A stretch of DNA of 5,027 bases from Planctomycetota bacterium (lineage in GTDB: Bacteria; Planctomycetota; Phycisphaerae; UBA1845), in assembly GCA_022563055.1 (NCBI GenBank), contig JADFOB010000129.1:1-5027 (forward strand), given 5' to 3'. Of this stretch, positions 1 to 5,027 are shown in pieces. Numbering within the stretch: position 1 is the stretch's first letter; every line of letters begins with the position of its first letter. A model generated the notes under the pieces. That model was not told where the DNA came from, did not search any database, and saw nothing but the letters and a program-made list of their open reading frames with translations. A program made the translations under genes and the position numbers.

Positions 1-68
1 CGGCGCGGCTCGGGTTTAGACGACGGCCCAGGCTCGGGCGGTTCGGGTGTTGACTGCTGATCGGCCAT
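1..68 (-). CDS. N-terminus of an unknown protein (partial, runs off the left edge)
   Basis: This is an open minus-strand frame starting at ATG 68-66 and still open at base 1. It gives 22 residues, beginning MADQQSTPEPPEPGPSSKPE. The start is supported by a strong Shine-Dalgarno on the same strand (GGGAGG, bases 81-76), 7 nt before the ATG. The visible part is hydrophilic and rich in Pro, Glu and Ser, with no signal peptide, so it looks like a disordered N-terminal tail of a cytosolic protein or of a membrane protein with a cytosolic N-terminus. It is too short to assign to a family. It points the same way as the lipoprotein-like gene at 419-967 but is separated from it by 350 bp that contain a repeat element, so co-transcription is doubtful. 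Confidence 0.6.
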   Translation of the reverse strand, partial: MADQQSTPEPPEPGPSSKPEPR

Positions 69-170
69 GGCGGTGCCTCCCGCGAAGCAATGGGACCTTG
101 ATCCGTCTCCCATCCGATCATAACGGCCAAGCGAGCACGTTGATACGTCAGAGCGAGCAGCGCAGAGTGA

Positions 171-236
171 TCAGCCGTCGTCGCGGAGGTCATAGCACAG
201 CAGCCGCATGGGCGTGCCCACGATCTTGTCGAGTCG
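171..236 (-). pseudogene. Possible 3' remnant of a gene next to repeat copy A
   Basis: Read on the minus strand, this stretch encodes RLDKIVGTPMRLLCYDLRDD, then G and a TGA stop (173-171). Nearly every codon ends in G or C (about 19 of 21), as in the real genes here, and the residue mix looks protein-like. The frame is closed upstream by a TGA (254-252) inside repeat copy A, so only this tail is left. One reading is the C-terminus of an old gene cut off by insertion of the repeat. The other is chance in GC-rich DNA, or a very short ORF starting at the internal ATG (12 residues), for which I see no strong ribosome-binding site. I do not recognise the family. Confidence 0.25.
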
Positions 237-237
237 C

Positions 238-362
238 GTAGGGCAGGTGATTCACCTGCCTTCACTATCCCATTGCCGCACCTTTGACATTCCCTCCACT
301 CGACGCCGGATGGTAAAGGCAGGTCAACGCTCCGCCTCCGGCGAACCAACGACCTGCCCTAC
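238..362. repeat. Copy A of a 125-bp palindromic repeat with 11-bp terminal inverted repeats
   Basis: The element is bounded by GTAGGGCAGGT (238-248) and its exact reverse complement ACCTGCCCTAC (352-362). It contains two hairpins: a near-perfect palindrome, GGCAGGTGA-T-TCACCTGCC (242-260), and GGCAGGTC (318-325) pairing with GACCTGCC (351-358). A small CGCC-TCC-GGCG stem lies inside the second loop. A second copy in the same orientation lies at 993-1117 with no length difference. The two copies share 2 bases before the left end and 6 bases (CTGGCT) after the right end, so the conserved unit may be 236-368. There is no coding capacity. It looks like a MITE or REP-like non-autonomous element. 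Lying past the 3' end of the lipoprotein-like gene, its hairpins could also stop or stabilise that transcript. Confidence 0.85.
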
Positions 363-378
363 CTGGCTGTTCGTCTGC

Positions 379-401
379 CTGGCAAGCGTGGACCGTGCCA
401 G
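379..401 (-). terminator. Weak hairpin downstream of the lipoprotein-like gene
   Basis: CTGGCA (379-384) pairs with TGCCAG (396-401) around an 11-nt loop, about 20 nt past the TAA stop of the minus-strand gene. There is no U-run after it on the minus strand, so it is not a typical intrinsic terminator. The stronger hairpins of repeat copy A follow immediately. The rest of the gap between 69 and 418 holds only the ribosome-binding site of the left gene, the possible remnant at 171-236 and repeat A. Confidence 0.2.
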
Positions 402-418
402 CTGCCCGCCACGGAGTA

Positions 419-967
419 TTACGGTACGGTCAGCTCTGCCGTGTTCGAGAGTATTTTGAAGTACTCCACGCTACCTTGGCCAAGGACCAACGCACTGTAC
501 TGCACGCGATACCGCCCCGGTTCCGTAAAGTCATAACTCTCGGAGATTGTTGCCCGTGACGAGTACGTACCTCCCACGCTAAGAATAATCCTATCTGCGT
601 CCGTAGGTGGTTTTCTCTTTATCATCACGCCCCGATACGGAATGTCGGTAACACCACGTGCAACTTCGAACGCGCTCCAAGTCATCTGGCCATCCGCAAT
701 AAGAACCCAGTGAGGAATTCCGACCGGAATCTCGGACGCGTTCTTGAAATCTAGTTCCGCGACGATTCTTTCGTTCGTGCGCGTAAGAGAGAGATTGCAC
801 TCCACCCGGACCATTGGCGAAACTCCATCAGATGAGGTCGGCTGTACATTCGTTTCAGGTGGGCGCGACTCGCCGCGTTTCGGCGCGCCCGCGGATCCAC
901 TGCAGTCACATCCGACACAAACGACGGACAAGACCGTTGGCATCAAGAAACAGAGCATCCATCTCAT
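419..967 (-). CDS. Probable lipoprotein with a domain like that preceding M35-type metalloprotease domains
   Basis: This protein of 182 aa is probably exported. Residues 1-19 form a short signal peptide (MRWMLCFLMPTVLSVV core) leading to Cys20 in a CVGC context, a plausible though atypical lipobox. Residues 21-50 are a Ser/Pro/Gly-rich linker. The rest looks like one beta-sandwich domain, with NASEIPVGIP, then FEV...IPYRG-MIKRKPPTDADRI, then YDFTEPGRYRVQY. From memory of the family, this order (Phe-x-Val, Tyr-x-Gly, Lys-Arg-x-x-Pro-Thr, YD-x(5)-G-x-Y-x-V-x-Y) matches the domain ahead of the catalytic domain in bacterial M35/deuterolysin-like metalloproteases. No HExxH motif is present, so this is not a protease. 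The ATG at 967 is preferred over a TTG at 973 because AAGGAG lies 7 nt before it. Base composition is lower than in neighbours (53% G+C over 481-780), and two direct repeats flank the gene, hinting at acquisition. The domain assignment is moderate; the cellular role is unknown. Confidence 0.75.
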   Translation of the reverse strand: MRWMLCFLMPTVLSVVCVGCDCSGSAGAPKRGESRPPETNVQPTSSDGVSPMVRVECNLSLTRTNERIVAELDFKNASEIPVGIPHWVLIADGQMTWSAFEVARGVTDIPYRGVMIKRKPPTDADRIILSVGGTYSSRATISESYDFTEPGRYRVQYSALVLGQGSVEYFKILSNTAELTVP

Positions 968-974
968 TATCAAG

Positions 975-980
975 CTCCTT
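975..980 (-). promoter_or_regulatory. Shine-Dalgarno that fixes the start of the lipoprotein-like gene
   Basis: On the minus strand AAGGAG (980-975) lies 7 nt before the ATG at 967-965 but only 1 nt before the in-frame TTG at 973-971. Normal spacing therefore selects the ATG. I could not find a convincing -35/-10 pair for this gene. Its upstream DNA is repeat copy B, beginning about 25 nt before the ATG, so any promoter lies within or beyond that element. Confidence 0.7.
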
Positions 981-992
981 CCGCGAAGTTGC

Positions 993-1117
993 GTAGGGCA
1001 GGTGATTCACCTGCCTTCACTATCCCGCTGCCGTACCCTAGCATTCCCCCGGGCTAAACGCGGGATGGTAAAGGCAGGTCAACGCTCCGCCTCCGGCGAA
1101 CCAACGACCTGCCCTAC
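993..1117. repeat. Copy B of the 125-bp palindromic repeat, same orientation as copy A
   Basis: The layout is the same as copy A: GTAGGGCAGGT (993-1003) and ACCTGCCCTAC (1107-1117) at the ends, the 9-1-9 palindrome at 997-1015, and GGCAGGTC/GACCTGCC at 1073-1080 and 1106-1113. By my manual alignment about 16 bases differ from copy A, all in a central block of roughly 40 bp, while both outer parts are identical. Copy B also gains an internal stem, ATCCCGC (1022-1028) with GCGGGAT (1060-1066), that copy A lacks in full. It begins about 25 bp upstream of the lipoprotein-like ATG and separates that gene from the divergent phosphatase gene. Confidence 0.85.
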
Positions 1118-1125
1118 CTGGCTCA

Positions 1126-1208
1126 TCAGAGCCCCAAGCGTAAGCGCGGGGTATCTCCGATGCCGGCGTCGCGCCAGAGAACCCGCTCGCTGACGCTCGG
1201 GGCTCTGA
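1126..1208. repeat. 83-bp imperfect palindrome, a different intergenic repeat family
   Basis: The left arm begins TCAGAGCCCC (1126-1135) and the right arm ends with its exact reverse complement GGGGCTCTGA (1199-1208). The pairing continues with two mismatches and a 2-nt offset, through AAGCGTAAGCG on the left and GAGCGTCAGCGAG (read on the minus strand) on the right, giving arms of about 26 nt around a 30-nt centre. GAGCGTCAGCGAG-type palindromes recur between genes in planctomycete genomes as I remember them. It is non-coding and covers the false upstream ATG at 1160. The intergenic region 968-1342 therefore holds repeat B, this palindrome, and the promoter of the phosphatase gene. I see nothing recognisable in 1209-1307. 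Confidence 0.8.
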
Positions 1209-1307
1209 TTGCGTGGTGCATCCATGTTGGCGCCCCTTCTGATGCCCCGACCAGTGGGCCGCCGATTCTGTCACGGGTCCGCGCCGGGCGGGGCGTTGTG
1301 GAGCGGG

Positions 1308-1335
1308 TTGCCAAGAGAGATTCGGCGAATATAGT
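1308..1335 (+). promoter_or_regulatory. Sigma-70-like promoter for the FHA-GAF-phosphatase gene, predicted leaderless
   Basis: TTGCCA (1308-1313) and TATAGT (1330-1335) each match the consensus hexamers at 5 of 6 positions and are 16 bp apart. The -10 box ends 7 bp before the ATG at 1343, which places the transcription start on or next to the start codon. No Shine-Dalgarno is visible in the 20 bases before the ATG, which agrees with a leaderless mRNA. The call rests on sequence match only. Planctomycete promoters are less well characterised, so the confidence is moderate. Confidence 0.5.
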
Positions 1336-1342
1336 TTGCGTC

Positions 1343-2956
1343 ATGGCGATCCTTCGCTATCTCGACGATGCGGGCCGGCTCCAAACCCGGACGATGGACG
1401 CCGAGCATTTCGTCATTGGCCGTGCCGACTCCTGCCAGCTTACGTTCGCCGACGACATGATCTCGCGCGAGCACGTGCGCATCGACCTGGAGCGGGAAGG
1501 GCGGTTCAGAATCCGCGATCTGGGTAGCCGGAACAAGACCTACGTCAACGGCGAACTCATCACCGAGACGCTGCTTACCTCCGGTGACATCATCCGCGTC
1601 GGGGACCATGTCCTCGAGTATCTGGACGACAGCACCGACTCGGAGAAGATCGACCTGGACTTCCTTTCGCCCGATCGCAAAGAGCCGCCCCATTGTGACT
1701 GGATTAAAGCCAAGGCGCCTCTATCGCTTACCGTGGCACAGATAGAGCAGTTGTCGCAGCTTCTGGGCGATCAACCGCTCACCGCGCGGTTGGAAGACAT
1801 CGCCGGTGCCGCTCTGGGACAGATCATCATGGATCTACAGGGCGAGCGTGGTCTTGTCGCCCTGCGCGGCGAGGAGAAGATGGCGCTACTGCCGCTGGCT
1901 CATCGCGGTTTGAAGAAGCCGCCGGGCGGATCACTCGTGCCGGTGAGTCAGTCGTTTCTCTATGCGCCTATCTTGCAGGGCGCTGCCGGTCGCTACCCGC
2001 AGACGGCGGGACAGCTCAAGATGACGCTCGGGTACGCCGCGACGGCGATTGTCACGCCCTTGTCCTACCGTGGTGACGTGATCGGGCTCCTTTACGTCGA
2101 CCGACCCGTGTCGAAGAAGCCCTTTCCCAGCTCCGCGCTGCAGTATGCCGCCGCCGCCGGTGCCCACGTCGGCGCACAGATTGCGGAATCATCGCGCAAG
2201 CTCGCCCGCTCCGCGGTTCGCGAAGGCGCTGCCTGGATGACGACGATCCGGCGCGTTCAGACCGCGCTGACCACATCGGTGCAATCAAGCGACGCGTTCG
2301 ATGTGGCCTTCAAGTGTCATCCCGGTCGAGCGCGCTGCGGGGACTTCGCCGACGTGCTCCACATCGACGAGCAGCGATGCTGTGCCCTGGTCATCGACGG
2401 TGGCGGGCACGGCATGAGCGGGATCACGCAGGCCAGCGCGATTCGAACAGCCATCCGTGCGGCGTTATCCGTGTCGGATGACGGATTGATGGACCCGGCG
2501 GAGATCTTCAACAGTATCAATCAGATGATGGCCCAACTGCCGTCGCGCCAGATTCTGCCCTGCACCTATGTCGGGATCGATATGTACGCTGGGAAGCTCG
2601 CCTACATTAACGCCGGCGGGATGCCGCCGCTGTTGATGGTGGGCGCCGGGCGGCTTGTCACGTTGGATCAGCCGGCGCTCGTTTTAGGTGTTGATCCGGA
2701 TTACCTGTACGAAGTGACGCGCGTCGATCTGCCCGAGAGTTATCGCGTCATCTGCCACACCGATGGGCTGACGGAGGCGGGGAGTTCCTCCGGTGAGCCG
2801 ATGGGTGATCAACGCCTGCACGAGATTCTGCTGGATCGAGACGCGTTCGTGGCGGCGGAGGAGATCTTGGCGAAGATCGGAAACGCATGGACGACGCATC
2901 TCGCCGGCGCGCAGCCCGATGACGACGCGCTGGTGTTGGTGATCGCCCGCGGTTGA
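1343..2956 (+). CDS. FHA-GAF-SpoIIE/PP2C serine/threonine phosphatase
   Basis: A 537-aa cytosolic signalling protein. Residues 3-95 are an FHA phosphothreonine-binding domain with GR (26-27), SREH (41-44) and DLGSRNKTYVNG (59-70). Residues ~130-285 are GAF-like, with TPLSYRGDVIGLLYVDRP at 238-255, and could bind a small ligand. Residues ~320-537 are a SpoIIE/RsbU-type PP2C phosphatase: CGDFADV (332-338, usually GGD), DGGGHG (352-357, usually DVSGHG), NAGGMPPLL (423-431), HTDGLTEA (472-479) and QPDDDALVLV (524-533). Asp334, Asp352, Asp474 and one or more of Asp526-528 are the likely metal ligands, so it should be active. Family members dephosphorylate phospho-Ser/Thr proteins, often switch proteins. 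The frame can be extended to an ATG at 1160, but that extension crosses a palindromic repeat, whereas FHA begins right after 1343. The PilB-type ATPase follows after 101 bp with no clear terminator, suggesting an operon. The substrate is unknown. Confidence 0.93.
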   Translation: MAILRYLDDAGRLQTRTMDAEHFVIGRADSCQLTFADDMISREHVRIDLEREGRFRIRDLGSRNKTYVNGELITETLLTSGDIIRVGDHVLEYLDDSTDSEKIDLDFLSPDRKEPPHCDWIKAKAPLSLTVAQIEQLSQLLGDQPLTARLEDIAGAALGQIIMDLQGERGLVALRGEEKMALLPLAHRGLKKPPGGSLVPVSQSFLYAPILQGAAGRYPQTAGQLKMTLGYAATAIVTPLSYRGDVIGLLYVDRPVSKKPFPSSALQYAAAAGAHVGAQIAESSRKLARSAVREGAAWMTTIRRVQTALTTSVQSSDAFDVAFKCHPGRARCGDFADVLHIDEQRCCALVIDGGGHGMSGITQASAIRTAIRAALSVSDDGLMDPAEIFNSINQMMAQLPSRQILPCTYVGIDMYAGKLAYINAGGMPPLLMVGAGRLVTLDQPALVLGVDPDYLYEVTRVDLPESYRVICHTDGLTEAGSSSGEPMGDQRLHEILLDRDAFVAAEEILAKIGNAWTTHLAGAQPDDDALVLVIARG

Positions 2957-3057
2957 CGCCGCAACCGCCCGCAGCGCCATAGCCGCCCGGTGAAGAAGTA
3001 GCGGCCGTCCCCCGTGGCGCCCGTAGATCGCCGAAGAACGCCTACCGAGTATGAGCC

Positions 3058-4734
3058 ATGATTGCCGCTGAGGCTGCTGAACAGAGAATCGTCTTGAAGC
3101 TCCTGGGCGACGGTTCGATTACACCCGTGGGGCTCGCGTCGGCCCGGCGGGAATCGGAGCTGCTGGGCCTGCCTTTGCTGGATGTCCTTCAAGCCAACGA
3201 CATCGTTAGTGAGACCGACCTCGCTCAGACTTACGCGGATCTCAAGGGTCTGCGTTTCCTCGACCTGACGCGCCGCTCGCCGAACCGTGCCTGGGTGCTG
3301 ACGCTCGAAGAGAACGTCGCGCGCCGTAAGAACTGCCTGTTGTTCGGCGAGGTCTCCGGCCAGCTCGTCGCCGCTGTCGCCGATCCGTTTGACCCGTCGG
3401 TCCATGCGGCGCTCTGTGCCCGGTTCGAGCGACCGATCCAGTACGTCGTCAGCGCTCGCTACCAGATCATCGAAGTCATCGAGGAGATCTATGGTCAGGC
3501 GCGGGCGCAAGGAGCGCGCATCGCAAGCTCGGGGCCCATCGCAACCTCCGTCGCGCCCGCCTCGGCCACCGGTCTCAACATGGTCGAGCAGTTCGACAGC
3601 ATCATTGATGAAGCGGTCGACCGGCGCGCGAGCGACATCCACATCGAACCGGAGGCGGACCGCCTTCGCATACGCCTCCGCATTGACGGTCGACTGATCG
3701 AGGCTCGCGCTTACCCGCTGGATGCCGCCTCGGCGATGATCTCCCGCGTCAAGGTTCTGGCCAAGCTCGACATCACCGAGCGCCGCAAGCCCCAGGACGG
3801 CCGGTTTTCCCACCGGAGCTTCGACCAGGAAATCGACATTCGCGTCGCCGTCATCCCGGCTTCCAACGGTGAGCGGATGACGTTGCGCCTGCTCTCGCAA
3901 GAGCGGTCGCGCCTGACACTCGAGAACCTGGGGATGGGGATCGAAATCCGCCAGGCGGTCGAGCGGTTGATTCACCGTACGCACGGTATCTTTCTGCTGA
4001 CCGGGCCGACCGGAAGCGGGAAATCCACCACCCTCTATGGCGCCCTGCAACAGATCAACACCGTCGACAAGCACATCATCACGATCGAGGATCCGGTCGA
4101 GTATAATATCGCCGGGGTCAACCAGGTGCCCGTGGACGCTGAGTACGGCGTCTCATTCGCCCTCGCCCTGAGGAGCATCCTGCGCCACGATCCCGACGTC
4201 ATCATGGTGGGCGAGATTCGTGACGAGGAGACCGCTCATCTGGCACTTGAAGCCTCGCTGACCGGACACCTCGTCTTCGCCACCCTCCATACGAACTCCG
4301 CCGTCGGGGCGGTGACACGATTGCTCGACATGGGCTGTGAACCCTATCTGGTAGCCAGCGCTCTGATCGGCGTGATGGCCCAGCGTCTGGTCCGCAAGAT
4401 CTGCACGAACTGTAAGCGCGGGTATGAGCCCAACGAGACGGAACGCAAGATCATGGGCATTCCGGCCGACCGGACCAATGTCGAGATCTATCGCGGTGTG
4501 GGCTGCTCGCGATGCCTTCGCAGCGGCTACTTCGACCGGGCGGGCGTTTTCGAGTTCGTCCCCTTTGATGCAGGTCTGTCGCTGATGGTGATGGAGAAGG
4601 AGACGACGGAACGGATGACCCGATACGCCGCCGAGCACGGGGCGATCCTGCTACGCGACGACGCGATCGCCAAAGTCCGCGAAGGTGTCACGACCCTCGA
4701 GGAGGCGCTCCGCGTCGCACGTGCGGACGCGTAG
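3058..4734 (+). CDS. pilB: GspE/PilB-type assembly ATPase of a type IV pilus or type II secretion system
   Basis: A 558-aa cytosolic hexameric ATPase that drives pilin or pseudopilin polymerisation at the inner membrane. Residues ~5-150 form an MshEN-like N-terminal domain (LLGLPLLDVL, ETDLAQTYADLKGL). Residues ~175-300 are the N2 domain (SDIHIEPEADRLRIRLRIDG). The C-terminal motor has Walker A GPTGSGKST (316-324), Asp box ITIEDPVEYN (341-350), Walker B DPDVIMVGEIRDEET (378-392) and His box TGHLVFATLHTN (402-413). A zinc site of two CxxC pairs (Cys449/452 and Cys483/486) is typical of assembly ATPases and absent from PilT retraction motors. The length is normal. An in-frame TGA at 3052-3054 means translation cannot start upstream of the ATG at 3058; only a weak GAG-like ribosome site precedes it. 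PilB and GspE cannot be separated from sequence alone; the symbol reflects the closer general fit. No pilin, PilC or PilT gene lies in the window. Confidence 0.95.
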   Translation: MIAAEAAEQRIVLKLLGDGSITPVGLASARRESELLGLPLLDVLQANDIVSETDLAQTYADLKGLRFLDLTRRSPNRAWVLTLEENVARRKNCLLFGEVSGQLVAAVADPFDPSVHAALCARFERPIQYVVSARYQIIEVIEEIYGQARAQGARIASSGPIATSVAPASATGLNMVEQFDSIIDEAVDRRASDIHIEPEADRLRIRLRIDGRLIEARAYPLDAASAMISRVKVLAKLDITERRKPQDGRFSHRSFDQEIDIRVAVIPASNGERMTLRLLSQERSRLTLENLGMGIEIRQAVERLIHRTHGIFLLTGPTGSGKSTTLYGALQQINTVDKHIITIEDPVEYNIAGVNQVPVDAEYGVSFALALRSILRHDPDVIMVGEIRDEETAHLALEASLTGHLVFATLHTNSAVGAVTRLLDMGCEPYLVASALIGVMAQRLVRKICTNCKRGYEPNETERKIMGIPADRTNVEIYRGVGCSRCLRSGYFDRAGVFEFVPFDAGLSLMVMEKETTERMTRYAAEHGAILLRDDAIAKVREGVTTLEEALRVARADA

Positions 4735-4749
4735 TACGCCGGATCTATC

Positions 4750-4888
4750 ACCACAGAGACTCAGAGGCACAGAGAAGAAAAGGTGGCGAGGCGGGAGGAA
4801 GTCCAGGAGGCAAGAGGCATGAGAGGCTCCTCCCCTTGCCTGTTGCCTGCTTTTTTCTCTCCTCTCTGGGCCTCTGTGTCTCTGTGGT
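4750..4888. repeat. Long inverted repeat of the ACCACAGAGAC type between pilB and the SRAP gene
   Basis: The left arm (4750-4775, starting ACCACAGAGAC) and right arm (4863-4888, ending GTCTCTGTGGT) pair over 26 bp with two mismatches. The purine-rich AGAAAA beyond the left arm faces TTTTTTCTCT before the right arm, which could lengthen the stem. The 87-nt interior holds a further AGGCAAG/CTTGCCT hairpin. The strong purine/pyrimidine strand bias and CAGAG iteration are characteristic of a dispersed intergenic repeat that I remember from many environmental bacterial genomes; its origin is unclear. It carries no gene. Confidence 0.8.
4808..4856 (+). terminator. Possible intrinsic terminator after pilB
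   Basis: AGGCAAG (4808-4814) can pair with CTTGCCT (4835-4841), and six T's follow at 4851-4856. The 9-nt gap between stem and T-run is longer than ideal. An alternative pairing with the second TTGCCTG (4843-4849) brings the stem to within 1 nt of the T's but needs a bulge. It lies inside the larger inverted repeat, 70-120 nt past the pilB stop, and may end that operon. Confidence 0.3.
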
Positions 4889-4931
4889 ACTTTCTCTGGA
4901 TATGCGGCCGTCGCGTCACGAGGATCCAGCC

Positions 4932-5027
4932 ATGTGCGGTCGATTCACGCTGAGTTCACCCGCCGATGTTGTCGCGGAGATGTTCGAGCTGTCCGAAGTA
5001 CCCCAGCTCGTACCGCGCTATAACATC
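4932..5027 (+). CDS. yedK: SRAP domain protein, YedK/HMCES-like (N-terminal 32 codons, runs off the right edge)
   Basis: The visible sequence starts MCGRFTLSSPADVVAEMF and reaches PRYNI at the window end. MCGRFTL followed about 20 residues later by PRYNIAPTQ is the signature of the SRAP family. In that family, the initiator Met is removed and Cys2 becomes the catalytic N-terminus, which forms a thiazolidine crosslink with abasic sites in single-stranded DNA. Family members of about 220 aa protect abasic sites from strand breakage. GAGGA (4920-4924) lies 7 nt before the ATG and supports the start. The conserved Glu and His of the active site lie beyond the window. The gene is separated from pilB by a long inverted repeat, so it is probably a separate transcription unit, with no functional link to it visible. 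Confidence 0.93.
   Translation, partial: MCGRFTLSSPADVVAEMFELSEVPQLVPRYNI

Noticed and set aside
125..130. TATGAT-like -10 box (minus strand) upstream of the gene at 1-68
   Set aside because: The hexamer is good, but no acceptable -35 box lies 15-19 bp before it, so I do not call a promoter.
208..459. Plus-strand open frame of 83 codons over repeat A
   Set aside because: Most of it is translated repeat sequence, with no Shine-Dalgarno or recognisable domain.
238..1117. CRISPR array
   Set aside because: There are only two repeat copies, each 125 bp and 630 bp apart with a gene between them, and no regular short spacers.
744..1193. Plus-strand open frame of 149 codons over the lipoprotein-like gene and repeat B
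   Set aside because: It overlaps the better-supported minus-strand gene, crosses the repeat, and part of its product is just the translated repeat, also seen in the frame over copy A.
1160..1342. N-terminal extension of the phosphatase to an ATG at 1160
   Set aside because: It runs through the centre and right arm of a palindromic repeat and encodes low-quality sequence. The FHA domain begins directly after the ATG at 1343, which has its own promoter.
2809..4074. Long antisense open frame (421 codons) opposite the phosphatase end and pilB
   Set aside because: It lies opposite the conserved PilB coding sequence, shows no family motifs, and its length is explained by the high G+C third positions of the real gene.
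4153..4638. Antisense open frame of 161 codons opposite the PilB C-terminus
   Set aside because: It is a shadow of the Walker B, His-box and zinc-site coding region with no supported start or domain.

Overview
This 5 kb stretch is GC-rich: about 53% G+C in the lipoprotein-like gene, and roughly 60-68% in lines I counted in the large genes. It holds two complete multi-domain genes, one complete small secreted-protein gene, two partial genes at the edges and an unusual density of palindromic intergenic repeats. The FHA-GAF-PP2C architecture, the adjacent GspE/PilB ATPase and the repeat style (GAGCCCCGAGCGTCAGCGAG-type palindromes, GTAGGGCAGGT-bounded elements, ACCACAGAGAC-type hairpins) suggest a planctomycete or a related environmental lineage. 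That assignment is an inference from style, not a proof.

Left part (1-1342). Two minus-strand genes point left. One is only the first 22 codons of an unknown protein (1-68), with a good Shine-Dalgarno. The other (419-967) is a complete, lower-GC, probable lipoprotein whose mature part resembles the beta-sandwich domain found ahead of the catalytic domain in M35-type metalloproteases, but with no protease domain. This gene sits between two direct copies of a 125-bp element with 11-bp terminal inverted repeats (238-362 and 993-1117). A short coding-looking remnant (171-236) abuts the left copy. A different 83-bp imperfect palindrome (1126-1208) follows the right copy.

Middle and right (1343-4734). 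Two plus-strand genes, 101 bp apart, form a probable operon. The first is an FHA-GAF-SpoIIE/PP2C phosphatase (537 aa). The second is a GspE/PilB-type hexameric ATPase (558 aa) that would power type IV pilus or type II secretion assembly. The first gene has a good sigma-70-like promoter whose -10 box lies 7 bp before the ATG and no Shine-Dalgarno, so a leaderless mRNA is predicted. Together they suggest phospho-signalling coupled to a pilus or secretion motor.

Right edge (4735-5027). A long inverted repeat with an internal T-run (4750-4888) separates the operon from the start of a SRAP-family (YedK/HMCES-like) gene, which runs off the window after 32 codons.

I see no rRNA, tRNA, CRISPR array or transposase.
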